This document shows positions 43,853 to 52,371 of a stretch of DNA of 64,000 bases, one piece after another. The notes under the pieces were generated by a model. The model was given only the letters and a program-made list of their open reading frames with translations, did no database searches and had not been told where the DNA came from. Origin of the DNA: JBBQXH01 sp963710975 (GTDB lineage: Bacteria; Actinomycetota; Thermoleophilia; Gaiellales; Gaiellaceae); the NCBI GenBank assembly GCA_963710975.1, contig CAVQCG010000002.1, positions 62,001 to 126,000 of the forward strand, given 5' to 3'. The first letter of the stretch is position 1, and every line of letters begins with the position of its first letter. Both the position numbers and the translations under genes were made by a program.

Positions 43853-44950
43853 GTCCTGACCGGCAACGGGCCGAAGACCGATCCCGCTGTCGCTCCGCTC
43901 CTGTCGGGCACGCACGAACTCCTCACGTGCGCTGTTCCGCACGAGTGAGGCGAGAAGGGTTCCGGTCTGGAACACCGGAAGCGGGTCTGGAATCCCAAGC
44001 AGTCCCTCCACCGCGGGCCGCACGAGAAGCTCGAAGCACACGAGGGCCGACACCGGATTGCCGGGGAGATTGAACACCGGATGGTCGCGTCGCATCCCGA
44101 ACGCGACGGGCCTTCCCGGCTTCATGGCGACGCGCCAGAAGACCTCCTCGACCCTGAGCTCGGCCTGCACCCGACGCACGAGGTCGTGCGGCCCGACGGA
44201 TGCTCCGCCGCTGGTCACGAGCATGTCGAAACCGAGCAACGCACGCTCCATCGTCGTTCGATGCGCTTCCTCGCTGTCGGCCACGGCACCAAGCTGGGCC
44301 GGAACGGCGCCTGCGGACGCCAGCTGAGCGGCCAGCATGAGGCCATTCGACTCGTAGATCTCGCCGGGGCCGAGCGGCTCCCCGGGCGGCCTGAGCTCTG
44401 ATCCGGTGACGAGGATGCCGACTCGCGGCCGCTTGGCGCACTGCACCTCGCCCACCCCAGCCGCTGCCAGCGCACCCACCTGGGCAGCGCCTAGCATCGT
44501 TCCCGGTTCAAGAACCGTCGCACCCGCTGTGACATCGCCGCCCCGCTCTCGCACGTTCGCGCCCGAGACCACCTGTGCGCCCAGCTCGACCCGGCCATCG
44601 CGTTCGCTGGCGTGCTCGAGCGGGACGACGGCGTCGCTGCCGCCGGGCACGACTCCTCCAGTCGAGATGGCCATGGCCTCGGCCTGGCCAAGCTCTCGGG
44701 CGGCCGGGCTCCCCGCAGCGATCTCTCCGACGAGGGCGAGACTGGCCGAGCCCCCGCTGGTATCGGCGGAGCGAATCGCGTATCCGTCCATCGCGGAACT
44801 CGGAAACGGAGGCAGATCGCACGTCGCGCGCGCAGGCTCGGCGAGAACGCGGCCGTAGGCGCGTTCGATCGGGACGCGTTCGGCGTCGAGCGGCTTGACG
44901 CGTTCGAGAACGAGCTGCTGGGCTTCATCGAGGGAAATAGCGTCGGTCAT
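43745..44950 (-). CDS. moeA: Molybdopterin molybdenumtransferase
   Basis: Inserts molybdate into adenylylated molybdopterin. From ATG 44950 it encodes 401 residues. Signatures: SLDEAQQLVLERV, PFPSSAMDGYAIRSAD, AMAISTGGVVPGGSDAVVPLE, RPRVGILVTGSEL, MLVTSGGASVGPHD, MKPGRPVAFG and FNLPGNPVSALVCFE. TAGATT lies 7 bases before the start, although the gene follows the glycosyltransferase by only 10 bases. moaC/mogA are in a separate unit. Confidence 0.95.
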   Translation of the reverse strand: MTDAISLDEAQQLVLERVKPLDAERVPIERAYGRVLAEPARATCDLPPFPSSAMDGYAIRSADTSGGSASLALVGEIAAGSPAARELGQAEAMAISTGGVVPGGSDAVVPLEHASERDGRVELGAQVVSGANVRERGGDVTAGATVLEPGTMLGAAQVGALAAAGVGEVQCAKRPRVGILVTGSELRPPGEPLGPGEIYESNGLMLAAQLASAGAVPAQLGAVADSEEAHRTTMERALLGFDMLVTSGGASVGPHDLVRRVQAELRVEEVFWRVAMKPGRPVAFGMRRDHPVFNLPGNPVSALVCFELLVRPAVEGLLGIPDPLPVFQTGTLLASLVRNSAREEFVRARQERSDSGIGLRPVAGQDSHMIVSAAQADALVRAPRGTGVLEAGVLVSFLPLR

Positions 44951-44957
44951 CGAGGAG

Positions 44958-44963
44958 AATCTA
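44958..44963 (-). promoter_or_regulatory. -10-like TAGATT for moeA (leaderless)
   Basis: TAGATT, 7 bases, ATG on the minus strand. The box overlaps the stop codon of the glycosyltransferase gene. Confidence 0.45.
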
Positions 44964-46217
44964 CAGAGGTACCGCGTCGCGCAGGAGATACGCCGACAGC
45001 GCGAGCGCGAGTGCCTTCGCAACCCAGTCGTCTTCGACCGCCGCCAGCGACACCGGCCAGACCGCATACCACGGAACGAGCCACGGGCTGGCAACGAGGA
45101 GCAGCCCTGCCGAAAGCGCGAGGCGGGCTCGACCCTTTCGCCAAGCAGTCCAGACAAGCCATCCGTACGCGATCGCGAACAGGATTGCGAACACGATCGC
45201 TACAGCGTGCTCGGAGACCCCCAGGAGAGCCGATACCCGATGCGGGATGCTGTAGACGGCCTGCTTCTCGAAGTTGCGCGCAAGCGGAGTGATGGCCCCG
45301 ACCCAATTCCACCCGTAGAGCCAGAAGGCAACGGCGGCAAGGGCGACGGCTGTCACGGCAAACCCGAGATGGCGGACGGGCCGGCGCGTTGCTCGAGCCT
45401 CGACGGCACGCAGAACGAGGAACACGAGGGGCGTCCACTTGATGGCTATCGCTCCCACCCACGCAGTGCCGGCCAGCCGAAGCCGACCGGCGACAGCCAG
45501 GGCCAGCGCACCCAGGACGAGAGCCATCATCAGCGCGTCGTTGTGCCCTCCACCCGCGAAGTGAATCGCGAGGAGCGGGTTCCAACCGACGAACGCCGCG
45601 GCCAGGGCGCGCCTCCTCGCGATGAACGCCGCGAGCCCGACGAGCGCCAGCATCGACGCCGCCGCGATCCCGCGGTAGATCCAGGCCGTAGTCGCGGGCG
45701 AATCGCCGCTCACGAGAGCGAGCCCCTCGGAGACAAGCGTGAACTCCGGTCCGTAGACGGTCGTCGTGTCGCGCCAGTCGGCGCCCATGACGGGGTAGGC
45801 GGGATCGCCGGGGAACGCGCTCGGCGGCACCACGTACGGGTTCGCGTCGTGAATGGCACCGATCCGCCCGTAGTCCCAGTAGGTGTAGACGTCGGTCGAC
45901 AGGAGGACCGGACCGGCGAGGGGAGCGAGCTGGATCACGACCGCGAGGCCCACGACGGCGACAAGTGCTGCTGCTCGCCGGGCGAGCGCGAGGGTTCCGA
46001 CGATGTACAGGGCAAGCGCCACGCTCATCGCGCCGAGATACAGCCACGACCAGCTCGAATCCCCACCGGCATGGTCGGGCGAGAGCGGCGAGGCCTCGGG
46101 ATGAGCCGCCGCTACCGCGATGCAGAGGAACGCCAGGGTTCCGGCGCCGGCCCCGAGCGCGATCGCGGGAGACCACCGCAGGAGCCACGGTTCCGTTACG
46201 GCGCCAGGCGCCGACAC
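44961..46217 (-). CDS. GT-C polytopic glycosyltransferase (polyprenol-phosphate mannosyltransferase-like)
   Basis: A 418-residue protein with about 11-12 membrane helices. After the first helices comes VLLSTDVYTYWDYGRIGAIHDANPYVVPP, with the Asp in the first external loop that marks GT-C enzymes, then DTTTVYGPEFTLVSEGLALVSG. This pattern is shared with alpha-mannosyltransferases using polyprenyl-phosphate mannose (MptB/GT87-like). The acceptor is probably a cell-envelope glycan (inference). Start chosen at GTG 46217; longer upstream sequence is antisense to the PBP tail. Confidence 0.82.
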   Translation of the reverse strand: MSAPGAVTEPWLLRWSPAIALGAGAGTLAFLCIAVAAAHPEASPLSPDHAGGDSSWSWLYLGAMSVALALYIVGTLALARRAAALVAVVGLAVVIQLAPLAGPVLLSTDVYTYWDYGRIGAIHDANPYVVPPSAFPGDPAYPVMGADWRDTTTVYGPEFTLVSEGLALVSGDSPATTAWIYRGIAAASMLALVGLAAFIARRRALAAAFVGWNPLLAIHFAGGGHNDALMMALVLGALALAVAGRLRLAGTAWVGAIAIKWTPLVFLVLRAVEARATRRPVRHLGFAVTAVALAAVAFWLYGWNWVGAITPLARNFEKQAVYSIPHRVSALLGVSEHAVAIVFAILFAIAYGWLVWTAWRKGRARLALSAGLLLVASPWLVPWYAVWPVSLAAVEDDWVAKALALALSAYLLRDAVPL

Positions 46218-46230
46218 CTGGGCAGGCGAG

Positions 46231-48441
46231 CTAACCGTTGCCCTGGCGCGGTGTCTCGGGCCCGGTGATCGTGACGGGCGGCGGTGGCGGCTCCGGTGGC
46301 GGAGCCGGCTCGGGGGGCGGGGCCGGCTCGGGGGTGGTCGTCGGCGGTGGTTCCGGAGTCCCTCCGCCTGCGTCGGGAGTGCCGGTAGTCGTCTCGCCGG
46401 CGGTGTCCGTCTTGCCCGTGTCCGTGCCAGTCGTGGAGGTGTCCGTGTAGTCGCCCTCGTTCTGATACTGGCCGCTCCACGGACGGTAGGCGACCTGTTG
46501 CTTGGGCAGAGGGAAGTCCGCAACGGGAGTGGGCGCAAGCGCTCGTGACACGAAGAGGTTCCAGATCTCGGCAGGGAAGCTCCCTCCCGAGACCGAGATC
46601 CCGTGGACGCTCGTCATCTCGATCGTCGAGTTCGGATATCCCACCCAGACCGCGGTTGCGAGCGTCGGCGTGTAGCCGCAGAACCACGCATCGGTGTGAT
46701 TGTCGGTCGTTCCGGTCTTCCCCGCGGCGGGGCGACCGAAGTACGCCCTCGTTCCGGTGCCGTCGAGGAGATTCTGCTCGAGGATCTTCGTGACCTCGTA
46801 GGCGACGCCATCCGGGATGACGCGCTTGCGATCGGGTTCCCCCCAGCCTGACGCCTTGTCGACCCGGCCTCCGGGGAGAACGACCTTGCGAATCGCCATC
46901 GGTTGTGAATAGACACCACCCGACGCCAGGGTCGCGTAGGCCGACGCCATGTCGAGCACCGAGACGACGTTGGAACCGAGGCCGATCGAGGGCACCGGAT
47001 CGAGCGTCGAGCGGACGCCCAGCGCATGAGCCATCTTTGCCACGTTCTCCGGCCCGACGTCGAGTGTCAGCCGCGCATAGACGGAGTTGTCCGATCGAAG
47101 CGTGGCTTCGGTGATCGTCGACGGGCCGTAGTAGGTGCCGTCGTACGTCTTCGGCTCCCACGGCTCGCTGTCGGGATTCGCCTGGTAGAAGAACGGAGCC
47201 GAGAGGTACGTCGTGGTGTCCGGGTCGAGACCTCGCCGGATCGCCTCGGTGAGGACGAACGTCTTGAACGCAGACCCGGCCTGACGCTTGCCCTGCGCTG
47301 CAAAGTTGAACTGGGATCTCTGACCCTGGGGCACCACGGACACCATGGCCCGGATGGCACCGTTCGCCGGGTTGATCGAGACAACGGCGGAGGCAGGATC
47401 CGTGGGCTCGTAGAGCGTGTCTCGAATAGCCTGGGCAGCGAGCCGCTGGAAGTGTGGGTCGATTGTCGTGTAGACCCGGAGGCCGCCTGCCCGGACGCGG
47501 TTCGCTCCGTATTCCTGGATCAATTCGTCGCGAACGTAACTGAAGAAGAGCGGCTCTCGAATCTTCGTGTAGAGGCTTCCCGGCCTTAGGATCACCTTCG
47601 AGGATGCCGCCTTCGCGTACTGGGCCTGGGTGATGTAGCCGCCGTCCAGCAGTGCGGTGAGCACCTGGTTGCGCCGAGCACCCGCTTCGAACTGCCGCGT
47701 GAACGGGTCGAAGTACGACGGCGCCTGCGGCAATCCGGCGATGAGGGCGGCCTCGGCCAGCGTCAACTCGCTTGCCGACTTGGAGAAGTAGGTCTGAGCC
47801 GCGGCTTCGACACCGTACGCGCGGTTGCCGTAGTAGACCTGGTTCATGTACGTCTGCAGGATCCGCGCCTTCGTCCAGGCCGCGTCGAGCTTCAGCGCGA
47901 GACACGCCTCCCTGATCTTTCGTTGCAAGGTCTGCTCGGTCCCGACGGGCCGGTACAGGTTCCGCACGAGCTGCTGTGTGATCGTCGAGCCACCCTGGAC
48001 GACGTCCTGGGCCTTGTAGTTCTCGACCGCCGCTCGGACGATCCCTTCGTAGTCGAGCCCGTCGTGCTCGTAGAAGCGGCGGTCCTCGATCGCCACCGTG
48101 GCCTTCCCGAGCCAGGGCGTCATCTCGTCGAGCCGCAAGGGCTGACGATTGTTCTCGGCAGGGATGGCACCCAGGAACGAGCCGTCGGCCGCATAGACGA
48201 ACGAGTTCTCGCCGATCGCGACCGGCTGGAGCGACGTCAGATCGCAGCTCTGGCGGAAGGCCGCGACCCCCGTGAACGAAGCCGCTGCGACCGCGGCCGC
48301 GCCACCGACTACGACGGCGATGACGAGAACAACGAGAGCACGACGCCGCGTCCGGGCTTTCCGCAGGCGTTCGCGACGCCGTCTCCGCGGCGCGGACCGG
48401 GTGTTCCGTCCGTTGGATCCGTTCCCGTTCGTGTCGGCCAT
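46231..48441 (-). CDS. Class A penicillin-binding protein (glycosyltransferase + transpeptidase)
   Basis: Bifunctional peptidoglycan synthase, 736 residues. A short basic cytoplasmic tail and one membrane helix (about 35-57) precede the GT51 domain with EDRRFYEHDGLDYEGI and GGSTITQQLVRNLY (catalytic glutamates). The transpeptidase domain has the SxxK serine in GSAFK, SDN in LRSDNSVYA and KTG in AAGKTGTTD. The last 70 residues are a Thr/Pro/Glu-rich tail (PPPEP repeats), likely disordered at the wall. Its start overlaps the mscS stop (TGATG). Confidence 0.96.
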   Translation of the reverse strand: MADTNGNGSNGRNTRSAPRRRRRERLRKARTRRRALVVLVIAVVVGGAAAVAAASFTGVAAFRQSCDLTSLQPVAIGENSFVYAADGSFLGAIPAENNRQPLRLDEMTPWLGKATVAIEDRRFYEHDGLDYEGIVRAAVENYKAQDVVQGGSTITQQLVRNLYRPVGTEQTLQRKIREACLALKLDAAWTKARILQTYMNQVYYGNRAYGVEAAAQTYFSKSASELTLAEAALIAGLPQAPSYFDPFTRQFEAGARRNQVLTALLDGGYITQAQYAKAASSKVILRPGSLYTKIREPLFFSYVRDELIQEYGANRVRAGGLRVYTTIDPHFQRLAAQAIRDTLYEPTDPASAVVSINPANGAIRAMVSVVPQGQRSQFNFAAQGKRQAGSAFKTFVLTEAIRRGLDPDTTTYLSAPFFYQANPDSEPWEPKTYDGTYYGPSTITEATLRSDNSVYARLTLDVGPENVAKMAHALGVRSTLDPVPSIGLGSNVVSVLDMASAYATLASGGVYSQPMAIRKVVLPGGRVDKASGWGEPDRKRVIPDGVAYEVTKILEQNLLDGTGTRAYFGRPAAGKTGTTDNHTDAWFCGYTPTLATAVWVGYPNSTIEMTSVHGISVSGGSFPAEIWNLFVSRALAPTPVADFPLPKQQVAYRPWSGQYQNEGDYTDTSTTGTDTGKTDTAGETTTGTPDAGGGTPEPPPTTTPEPAPPPEPAPPPEPPPPPVTITGPETPRQGNG

Positions 48442-49199
48442 CAGCTCGTCGCGAGCAGCCCGTCTCCGCGCAATCGCTCATACACGCGGATCCTGAGCGC
48501 GGACGCGACGTTGCGGGCAGCGTCGTGGCTCGGAACCCAGACGCCGACTTCGAGCTCGGCGGCTTCAGTCGTCAGATCGTGCACCGTCATCGTCGGCTCG
48601 CGTCCTTCGAGAGTACCTGGAACCTCGCGTGCCTCCGCAGCTACAGCCGCCATGACGCGCGCCAGGTCGGCGGTCACCGGAACCTCCACCCGAATCGACG
48701 CGATGCACTCCGGGTTCACGATCGTCCAGTTGCGGATCGTGTCCGAAGCCAGGAGGCTGTTCGGGATCAGCTGCCAGGCACCGTCCTGCGTGCGGATTCG
48801 GGTGTAGGTTCGCGAGACGTCGTCCACGATGCCGTTGATCCCGCGGAACTCGATCTGGTCGCCGATACGGATCGGCTGGGCGAACGAGATCACGAGGCCC
48901 GAGATGAAGTTCGACAGACTCGCCTGAGCGGCGAGGCCGATGATGATCGTGAGAAACGCCGCCGATGAGAGGATCGCCGCACCGACTCCACGGGCGCTTG
49001 GAAAGACGAAGAGGGCACTCGCCCCGCCGATGACCAGGATGGCCGCCGTGATGATGTGGCGCAGCGCCGTGTAGCGGGTCAGTGCCCCCGGAGGCAGGCG
49101 ACCGCGACCCCGCCGGAGCAGGATCGTGTCCACCACCTTTGCAGCGATGAGCGTTACACCGAGGATTACCAGTGCCGTGATGACCTGGTTCAGAGTCAT
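48441..49199 (-). CDS. Small-conductance mechanosensitive channel (MscS family)
   Basis: A 252-residue protein from ATG 49199. Two N-terminal helices are followed by the pore helix ILSSAAFLTIIIGLAAQASLSNFISGLVI (TM3 with GLAAQ and glycine/alanine packing) and the beta domain beginning PIRIGDQIEFRGINGIVDDVSRTYTRIRT. IPNSLLASDTIRNWT closes the conserved block. It would release solutes under osmotic downshock. It pairs with the PBP gene in one unit, linking it to envelope integrity. Confidence 0.92.
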   Translation of the reverse strand: MTLNQVITALVILGVTLIAAKVVDTILLRRGRGRLPPGALTRYTALRHIITAAILVIGGASALFVFPSARGVGAAILSSAAFLTIIIGLAAQASLSNFISGLVISFAQPIRIGDQIEFRGINGIVDDVSRTYTRIRTQDGAWQLIPNSLLASDTIRNWTIVNPECIASIRVEVPVTADLARVMAAVAAEAREVPGTLEGREPTMTVHDLTTEAAELEVGVWVPSHDAARNVASALRIRVYERLRGDGLLATS

Positions 49200-49364
49200 G
49201 GCGGCGAGTTCGTCAGGACGGGAGGCGCTTCCTCCCTGTGCCCGCGCGCCCACGGCCGTCGGGCTCGTCCTGGTTTCGTGCGAGGATCAGCCGGTGCTCC
49301 ACGACAACTGCCACGGCGGCGAAGTGCCTCACGGGGCAATCCGCTGATGCTTGGATAGTCGGAC

Positions 49365-50279
49365 ATGGGCCGCTCGACTCCTCTGGTCGCGCTTGGAATC
49401 GTCCTGGTCGCCGTCGTGCTCGCCGGGTGCGGCACGCGGTCCGAGCCGACTGGCGAGCTGGCTCCCTCGTACCCGGTCACGGTCGACGGAGCCGGGGACG
49501 CACCGACGACGCTCGAGTCGGAACCGAAGCGGATCGTCGCCCTCGACGCAGGCTCGGCTGAGCTCATCACGGCGATCGGAGCCGGCGGCCGCCTCGTCGG
49601 GGCGCCCGCCGGCGTGCGGGTCGAGGGAGGCAAGCAGCCCGCCGTCGTCATCGAGGACACGGGGCACGTGGACATCGACAGGATCGTTCAGCTCAAGCCG
49701 GACCTGATCGTCGCCACGCCGGACACCGACTCCGTCGACCTCGCCCAGACAGTGCGGCGTACCCAGGCGCCGGTCTACCTGCAGCCTTCGCGCTCGATCG
49801 CGGCTGTCGAGCAGGCGGCGATCGAACTCGGCTTCCTCGTTGGAGAACCGGCAAAGGGCCGGCAGCTCGCGGGAACCCTCCAGAAGCAGAAGGCCGAGAT
49901 CGAGCAGCGTCTGGGCGACGCCGGGATCGAGACAGTCTTCGTCGACCGAGGCTTCTTCATCACCGTGCCTGACCAATCGCTCCTCGGAAGCCTGATTCGT
50001 GACGCGCGAGGGAAGAACATCGCGCGGGAGTACGAGGGTCTCGGCCCGTATCCGCTCGCACGCCTACGGAGGGCGAACCCGGACGTCTATCTCGCGACCT
50101 CGGATAGCGGCGTCACCCTCCGCGACCTCCGGCGCGATCCCCGAACCAAGGACCTGAAGGCGGTGAAGAGCGGTCGCGTCGTCATCCTGCCGACCAATCT
50201 CGTGACCCGGCCCGGCCCGAACGTGACGAAAGGGCTCGAAGCGGTCGCGGTCGCCCTTCATCCGGATGCGTTCCGGTAG
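49365..50279 (+). CDS. Periplasmic-binding-protein-like lipoprotein (BtuF/FecB type)
   Basis: A 304-residue exported lipoprotein with lipobox LAGC (Cys22). The class III binding-protein fold shows as KRIVALDAGSAELITAIGAGGRLVG, IVQLKPDLIVATP and YEGLGPYPLARLRRANPDVYL. Such proteins capture corrinoids, haem or ferric siderophores for ABC importers, but no permease or ATPase gene is adjacent, so partner and ligand are unknown. The 165-base upstream gap shows no B12-riboswitch-like conserved box. Confidence 0.88.
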   Translation: MGRSTPLVALGIVLVAVVLAGCGTRSEPTGELAPSYPVTVDGAGDAPTTLESEPKRIVALDAGSAELITAIGAGGRLVGAPAGVRVEGGKQPAVVIEDTGHVDIDRIVQLKPDLIVATPDTDSVDLAQTVRRTQAPVYLQPSRSIAAVEQAAIELGFLVGEPAKGRQLAGTLQKQKAEIEQRLGDAGIETVFVDRGFFITVPDQSLLGSLIRDARGKNIAREYEGLGPYPLARLRRANPDVYLATSDSGVTLRDLRRDPRTKDLKAVKSGRVVILPTNLVTRPGPNVTKGLEAVAVALHPDAFR

Positions 50280-50913
50280 GGCGCCCGCTGCGGTCGACGC
50301 GGTTACCGTCGACGCGTTCGGAACGCTCGTCCGGCTGGAGGATCCGGTGCCGCGGTTGCGCGAGGCGCTCCAGGCACGAGGAGTGACGCGAGACCTCGAG
50401 GCCGTGGCGGGCGCATTTCGCGCGGAGGCCGCGTACTACAGGCCCCGATCACTTCGCGGCAACAGTCACGACGCACTCGCGACACTCCGGCTCGAGTGCG
50501 TCGGCGTCTTCCTCGATCATCTCGGCGTCGATCTCCCATCAGCGGACTTCGTCACCCCGTTCGTCGAATCGATCGCATTCAGCCTGGCGGACGGAGCCCG
50601 CGAGGCGCTCGAACGGCTCCGGGCGGGCGGCCTGACACTTGCGTGCGTGGCGAACTGGGACATCAGCCTGCATGAACACCTGGCGCGCCTGGAAGTCTCC
50701 GATCGCTTCGCGGTCGTCCTCACATCGGCCGACGCCGGCGTCGAGAAGCCTGATCCGGCCATCTTCGAGCTCGCGCTCGCCCGGCTCGGCGTTCAGGCGG
50801 ACCGCGCAGTTCATATCGGGGATGAGGCGGCCGACCGGGAGGGCGCAACTGCCGCCGGCCTCACGTTCGAGCCCGTGCCGCTCGCTACGCTCCCGGAGCG
50901 CCTCCACCTCTAA
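50266..50913 (+). CDS. HAD superfamily hydrolase
   Basis: A 215-residue haloacid-dehalogenase-like protein. Motif I is VTVDAFGTLV (nucleophile Asp, with Ala-Phe instead of the usual Phe-Asp, so the second motif-I Asp is absent as in haloacid dehalogenases and some phosphatases). Motif II region is VANWDIS, motif III Lys is in AGVEKPDPAIFE, and motif IV is HIGDEAADREGA. Cap is of the small helical C1 type. Overlaps the lipoprotein gene by 14 bases; substrate unknown. Confidence 0.88.
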   Translation: MRSGRAPAAVDAVTVDAFGTLVRLEDPVPRLREALQARGVTRDLEAVAGAFRAEAAYYRPRSLRGNSHDALATLRLECVGVFLDHLGVDLPSADFVTPFVESIAFSLADGAREALERLRAGGLTLACVANWDISLHEHLARLEVSDRFAVVLTSADAGVEKPDPAIFELALARLGVQADRAVHIGDEAADREGATAAGLTFEPVPLATLPERLHL

Positions 50914-50925
50914 TCCGCCGAACCC

Positions 50926-51657
50926 GTGACCGAGCCGCCTCCTTCCCCGATGAGTCCCGACAGGCCGCTCGTCCCGGCTACCCTCGAGTCCCCGACGCGG
51001 TCGCGCGAACGTCTCGCTCTCCTGCTCTGGCTGGGAGTCGCAGGCCTGCAGATCGCCACCTCCTTCGCGCTCGCCGGAGACAACTCGACGAGCGGTGACG
51101 AACCAATCTTCAGCTACTCGCTGGGTATCGGCTCGCTCTTCATCTACACGGTCATCCTGCTCGTCACCTGGGGTATCGCCAGGCTCTATCCGAGCCCGCG
51201 TGAGACGCTCGGACTCCGACCGTTTCCCGGCCGCTACCTCGGCTACGCGGCGCTCGTCGTCGTCGTCTCGCTCGTCGTCGCGGCGATCCTCGAGCCGATC
51301 CTCAAGGCCGGCGAGGAGCAGGGGCTCGCGCCGCAGGAGTGGGAGACAGGCCGGCTGGCACCGTTCCTCTTCAACGCGGTCGTCATCATCACGATCGTTC
51401 CGTTCACCGAGGAGCTCTTCTTCCGCGGGCTCGGAGTCAGCGTCCTCTCCCGATTCGGGCCGCTTGTCGCCATCCTTGGCACCGCAATCGTCTTCGGACT
51501 GGCTCACGGCCTCCTCGTCGCGCTACCCGCACTCGTCCTCTTCGCGGTCGGGCTCGCCTGGCTCCGCCTTCGCTCGGACAGCGTCTGGCCCGGAGTCGCC
51601 GCCCACGCCGCCTTCAACGCGATCGGCCTCGCGGCAGCCGCCATCGCCGCCGGATAG
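50926..51657 (+). CDS. CPBP family intramembrane metalloprotease (Abi/Rce1-like)
   Basis: A 243-residue membrane protein with about six to seven helices. The signature motif 1 is FTEELFFRGLG (EExxxR), motif 2 is FGLAHGLLVAL (FxxxH), and motif 3 is PGVAAHAAFNAIG (HxxxN/B). All putative zinc ligands are present. It starts at GTG 50926, 12 bases after the HAD gene, and its TAG stop is the first part of the repeat TAGCAAGGCGC. Confidence 0.9.
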   Translation: MTEPPPSPMSPDRPLVPATLESPTRSRERLALLLWLGVAGLQIATSFALAGDNSTSGDEPIFSYSLGIGSLFIYTVILLVTWGIARLYPSPRETLGLRPFPGRYLGYAALVVVVSLVVAAILEPILKAGEEQGLAPQEWETGRLAPFLFNAVVIITIVPFTEELFFRGLGVSVLSRFGPLVAILGTAIVFGLAHGLLVALPALVLFAVGLAWLRLRSDSVWPGVAAHAAFNAIGLAAAAIAAG

Positions 51658-51840
51658 CAAGGCGCGGGAGCGCCGCGCAGCGGCCGGCGGAGCCGGCCGC
51701 GAAGTCCAGCCGGCGGGAGCCGGCGTATCCGAGCGCCGCGGGCGCCGCACCGCGGTCGCGAGGCGGAGCCGACCGTGAAGTCCAGCCGGCGGAGCCGGCG
51801 TATCCAACGCCGGAGCCCTGTCGACCAGGGCCCAAGCAGG
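51658..51840 (+). repeat. Tandem GC-rich hairpin array following the CPBP gene
   Basis: At least four short perfect hairpins follow each other: GGCGC-GGGA-GCGCC (51661-51674), CGGCCGGC-GGA-GCCGGCCG (51681-51699), GCCGGC-GGGA-GCCGGC (51709-51724) and GCCGGC-GGA-GCCGGC (51785-51799). GCCCTG/CAGGGC follows farther on. Two direct copies of an AAGTCCAGCC...GGCGTATCC unit are at 51702-51730 and 51778-51805. No T-tracts and no plausible gene. Likely 3'-end/terminator-like or a repeat family. Confidence 0.7.
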
Positions 51841-51881
51841 CTGCGGCGCCGTTTCAGCCTGACTATCCTGCTCGGCGTGCG

Positions 51882-52190
51882 ATGGCAGAGCAGGCAGGCG
51901 AGGATCCGGTCGTCATCTCGTATCGCGAGCAGATCTCGGACACAGATCGGCAGCTGCTCGACAGACCCTCTACCGCAGGCTCGCGCTCGTGGTCGAGCTC
52001 CGCGCCATACAGGGCGGAGCACGGGGCTACCCCATGATCGACGCCGCGCGGGAGAAGGCGATGGCCGCACACCTCGCCGAGACAGAGACGACCGGATCGT
52101 CCGCTCTCTGCCGATGGCGTCGAAGAACTCACGGCATGGATCCTCGGCGTGACAAAGCGCGAGCTCGAGCGCCAGCGGCGCTCGAGGCCG
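51882..52190 (+). pseudogene. Chorismate mutase (AroQ type), broken by two frameshifts
   Basis: Three segments in order read as an AroQ-type chorismate mutase. MAEQAGEDPVVISYREQISDTDRQLLD is in the first frame, TLYRRLALVVELRAIQG..GYPMIDAAREKAMAAHLAET in the second (from about 51965), and SADGVEELTAWILGVTKRELE (about 52107 onward) back in the first. One base is missing near 51963 and one is extra before 52107. The C-terminus runs into the hairpin repeat instead of a stop. It may be a pseudogene, or a real gene carrying assembly errors and a repeat at its 3' end. Confidence 0.65.
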
Positions 52191-52196
52191 TACGCC

Positions 52197-52371
52197 GGCG
52201 TCAGGCGGCTCCGGCGCTGCGCGGCGCCTTCGGCGGGATCCGGCTGCCGGCTGCCCCTCCGGGCCGCTGCGCGGCGCCTTCGGCGCCGGAGCGATACGCC
52301 GGCTCCGCCGGCTGAACTACGCGGCCTGGCGGGCTCCGCCCCGGCCGCTGCGCGGCGCCTTCGGCGCCTTG
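52197..52371 (-). repeat. GC-rich hairpin array following the bifunctional-nuclease gene (inverted relative to the first array)
   Basis: Three copies of GCTGCGCGGCGCCTTCGGCG start at 52216, 52266 and 52347. Perfect hairpins GGCGCC-TTC-GGCGCC are at 52273-52287 and 52354-52368. GCCGGC-TCC-GCCGGC is at 52298-52312, inside an inverted copy of the AAGTCCAGCC unit of the other array. Read on the minus strand the array starts at the stop codon with TAGCAAGGCGC, the same 11 bases that start the first array. Confidence 0.7.

Noticed and set aside
44895..46268. 457-codon plus-strand frame opposite the GT-C glycosyltransferase
   Set aside because: Complement of a clear membrane protein; charged nonsense sequence.
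46196..48481. 761-codon minus-strand frame overlapping the PBP gene
   Set aside because: Out of frame with the PBP, whose motifs are all in the other frame.
49200..49364. Possible cobalamin riboswitch or small Nudix-like ORF before the BtuF-like gene
   Set aside because: GCCACGG resembles but does not match the B12 box, no other conserved elements are seen, and the 39-codon minus frame is too short to support.
51658..52371. CRISPR array
   Set aside because: Repeats are irregular, palindromic and unequally spaced, with no unique spacers and no cas genes.
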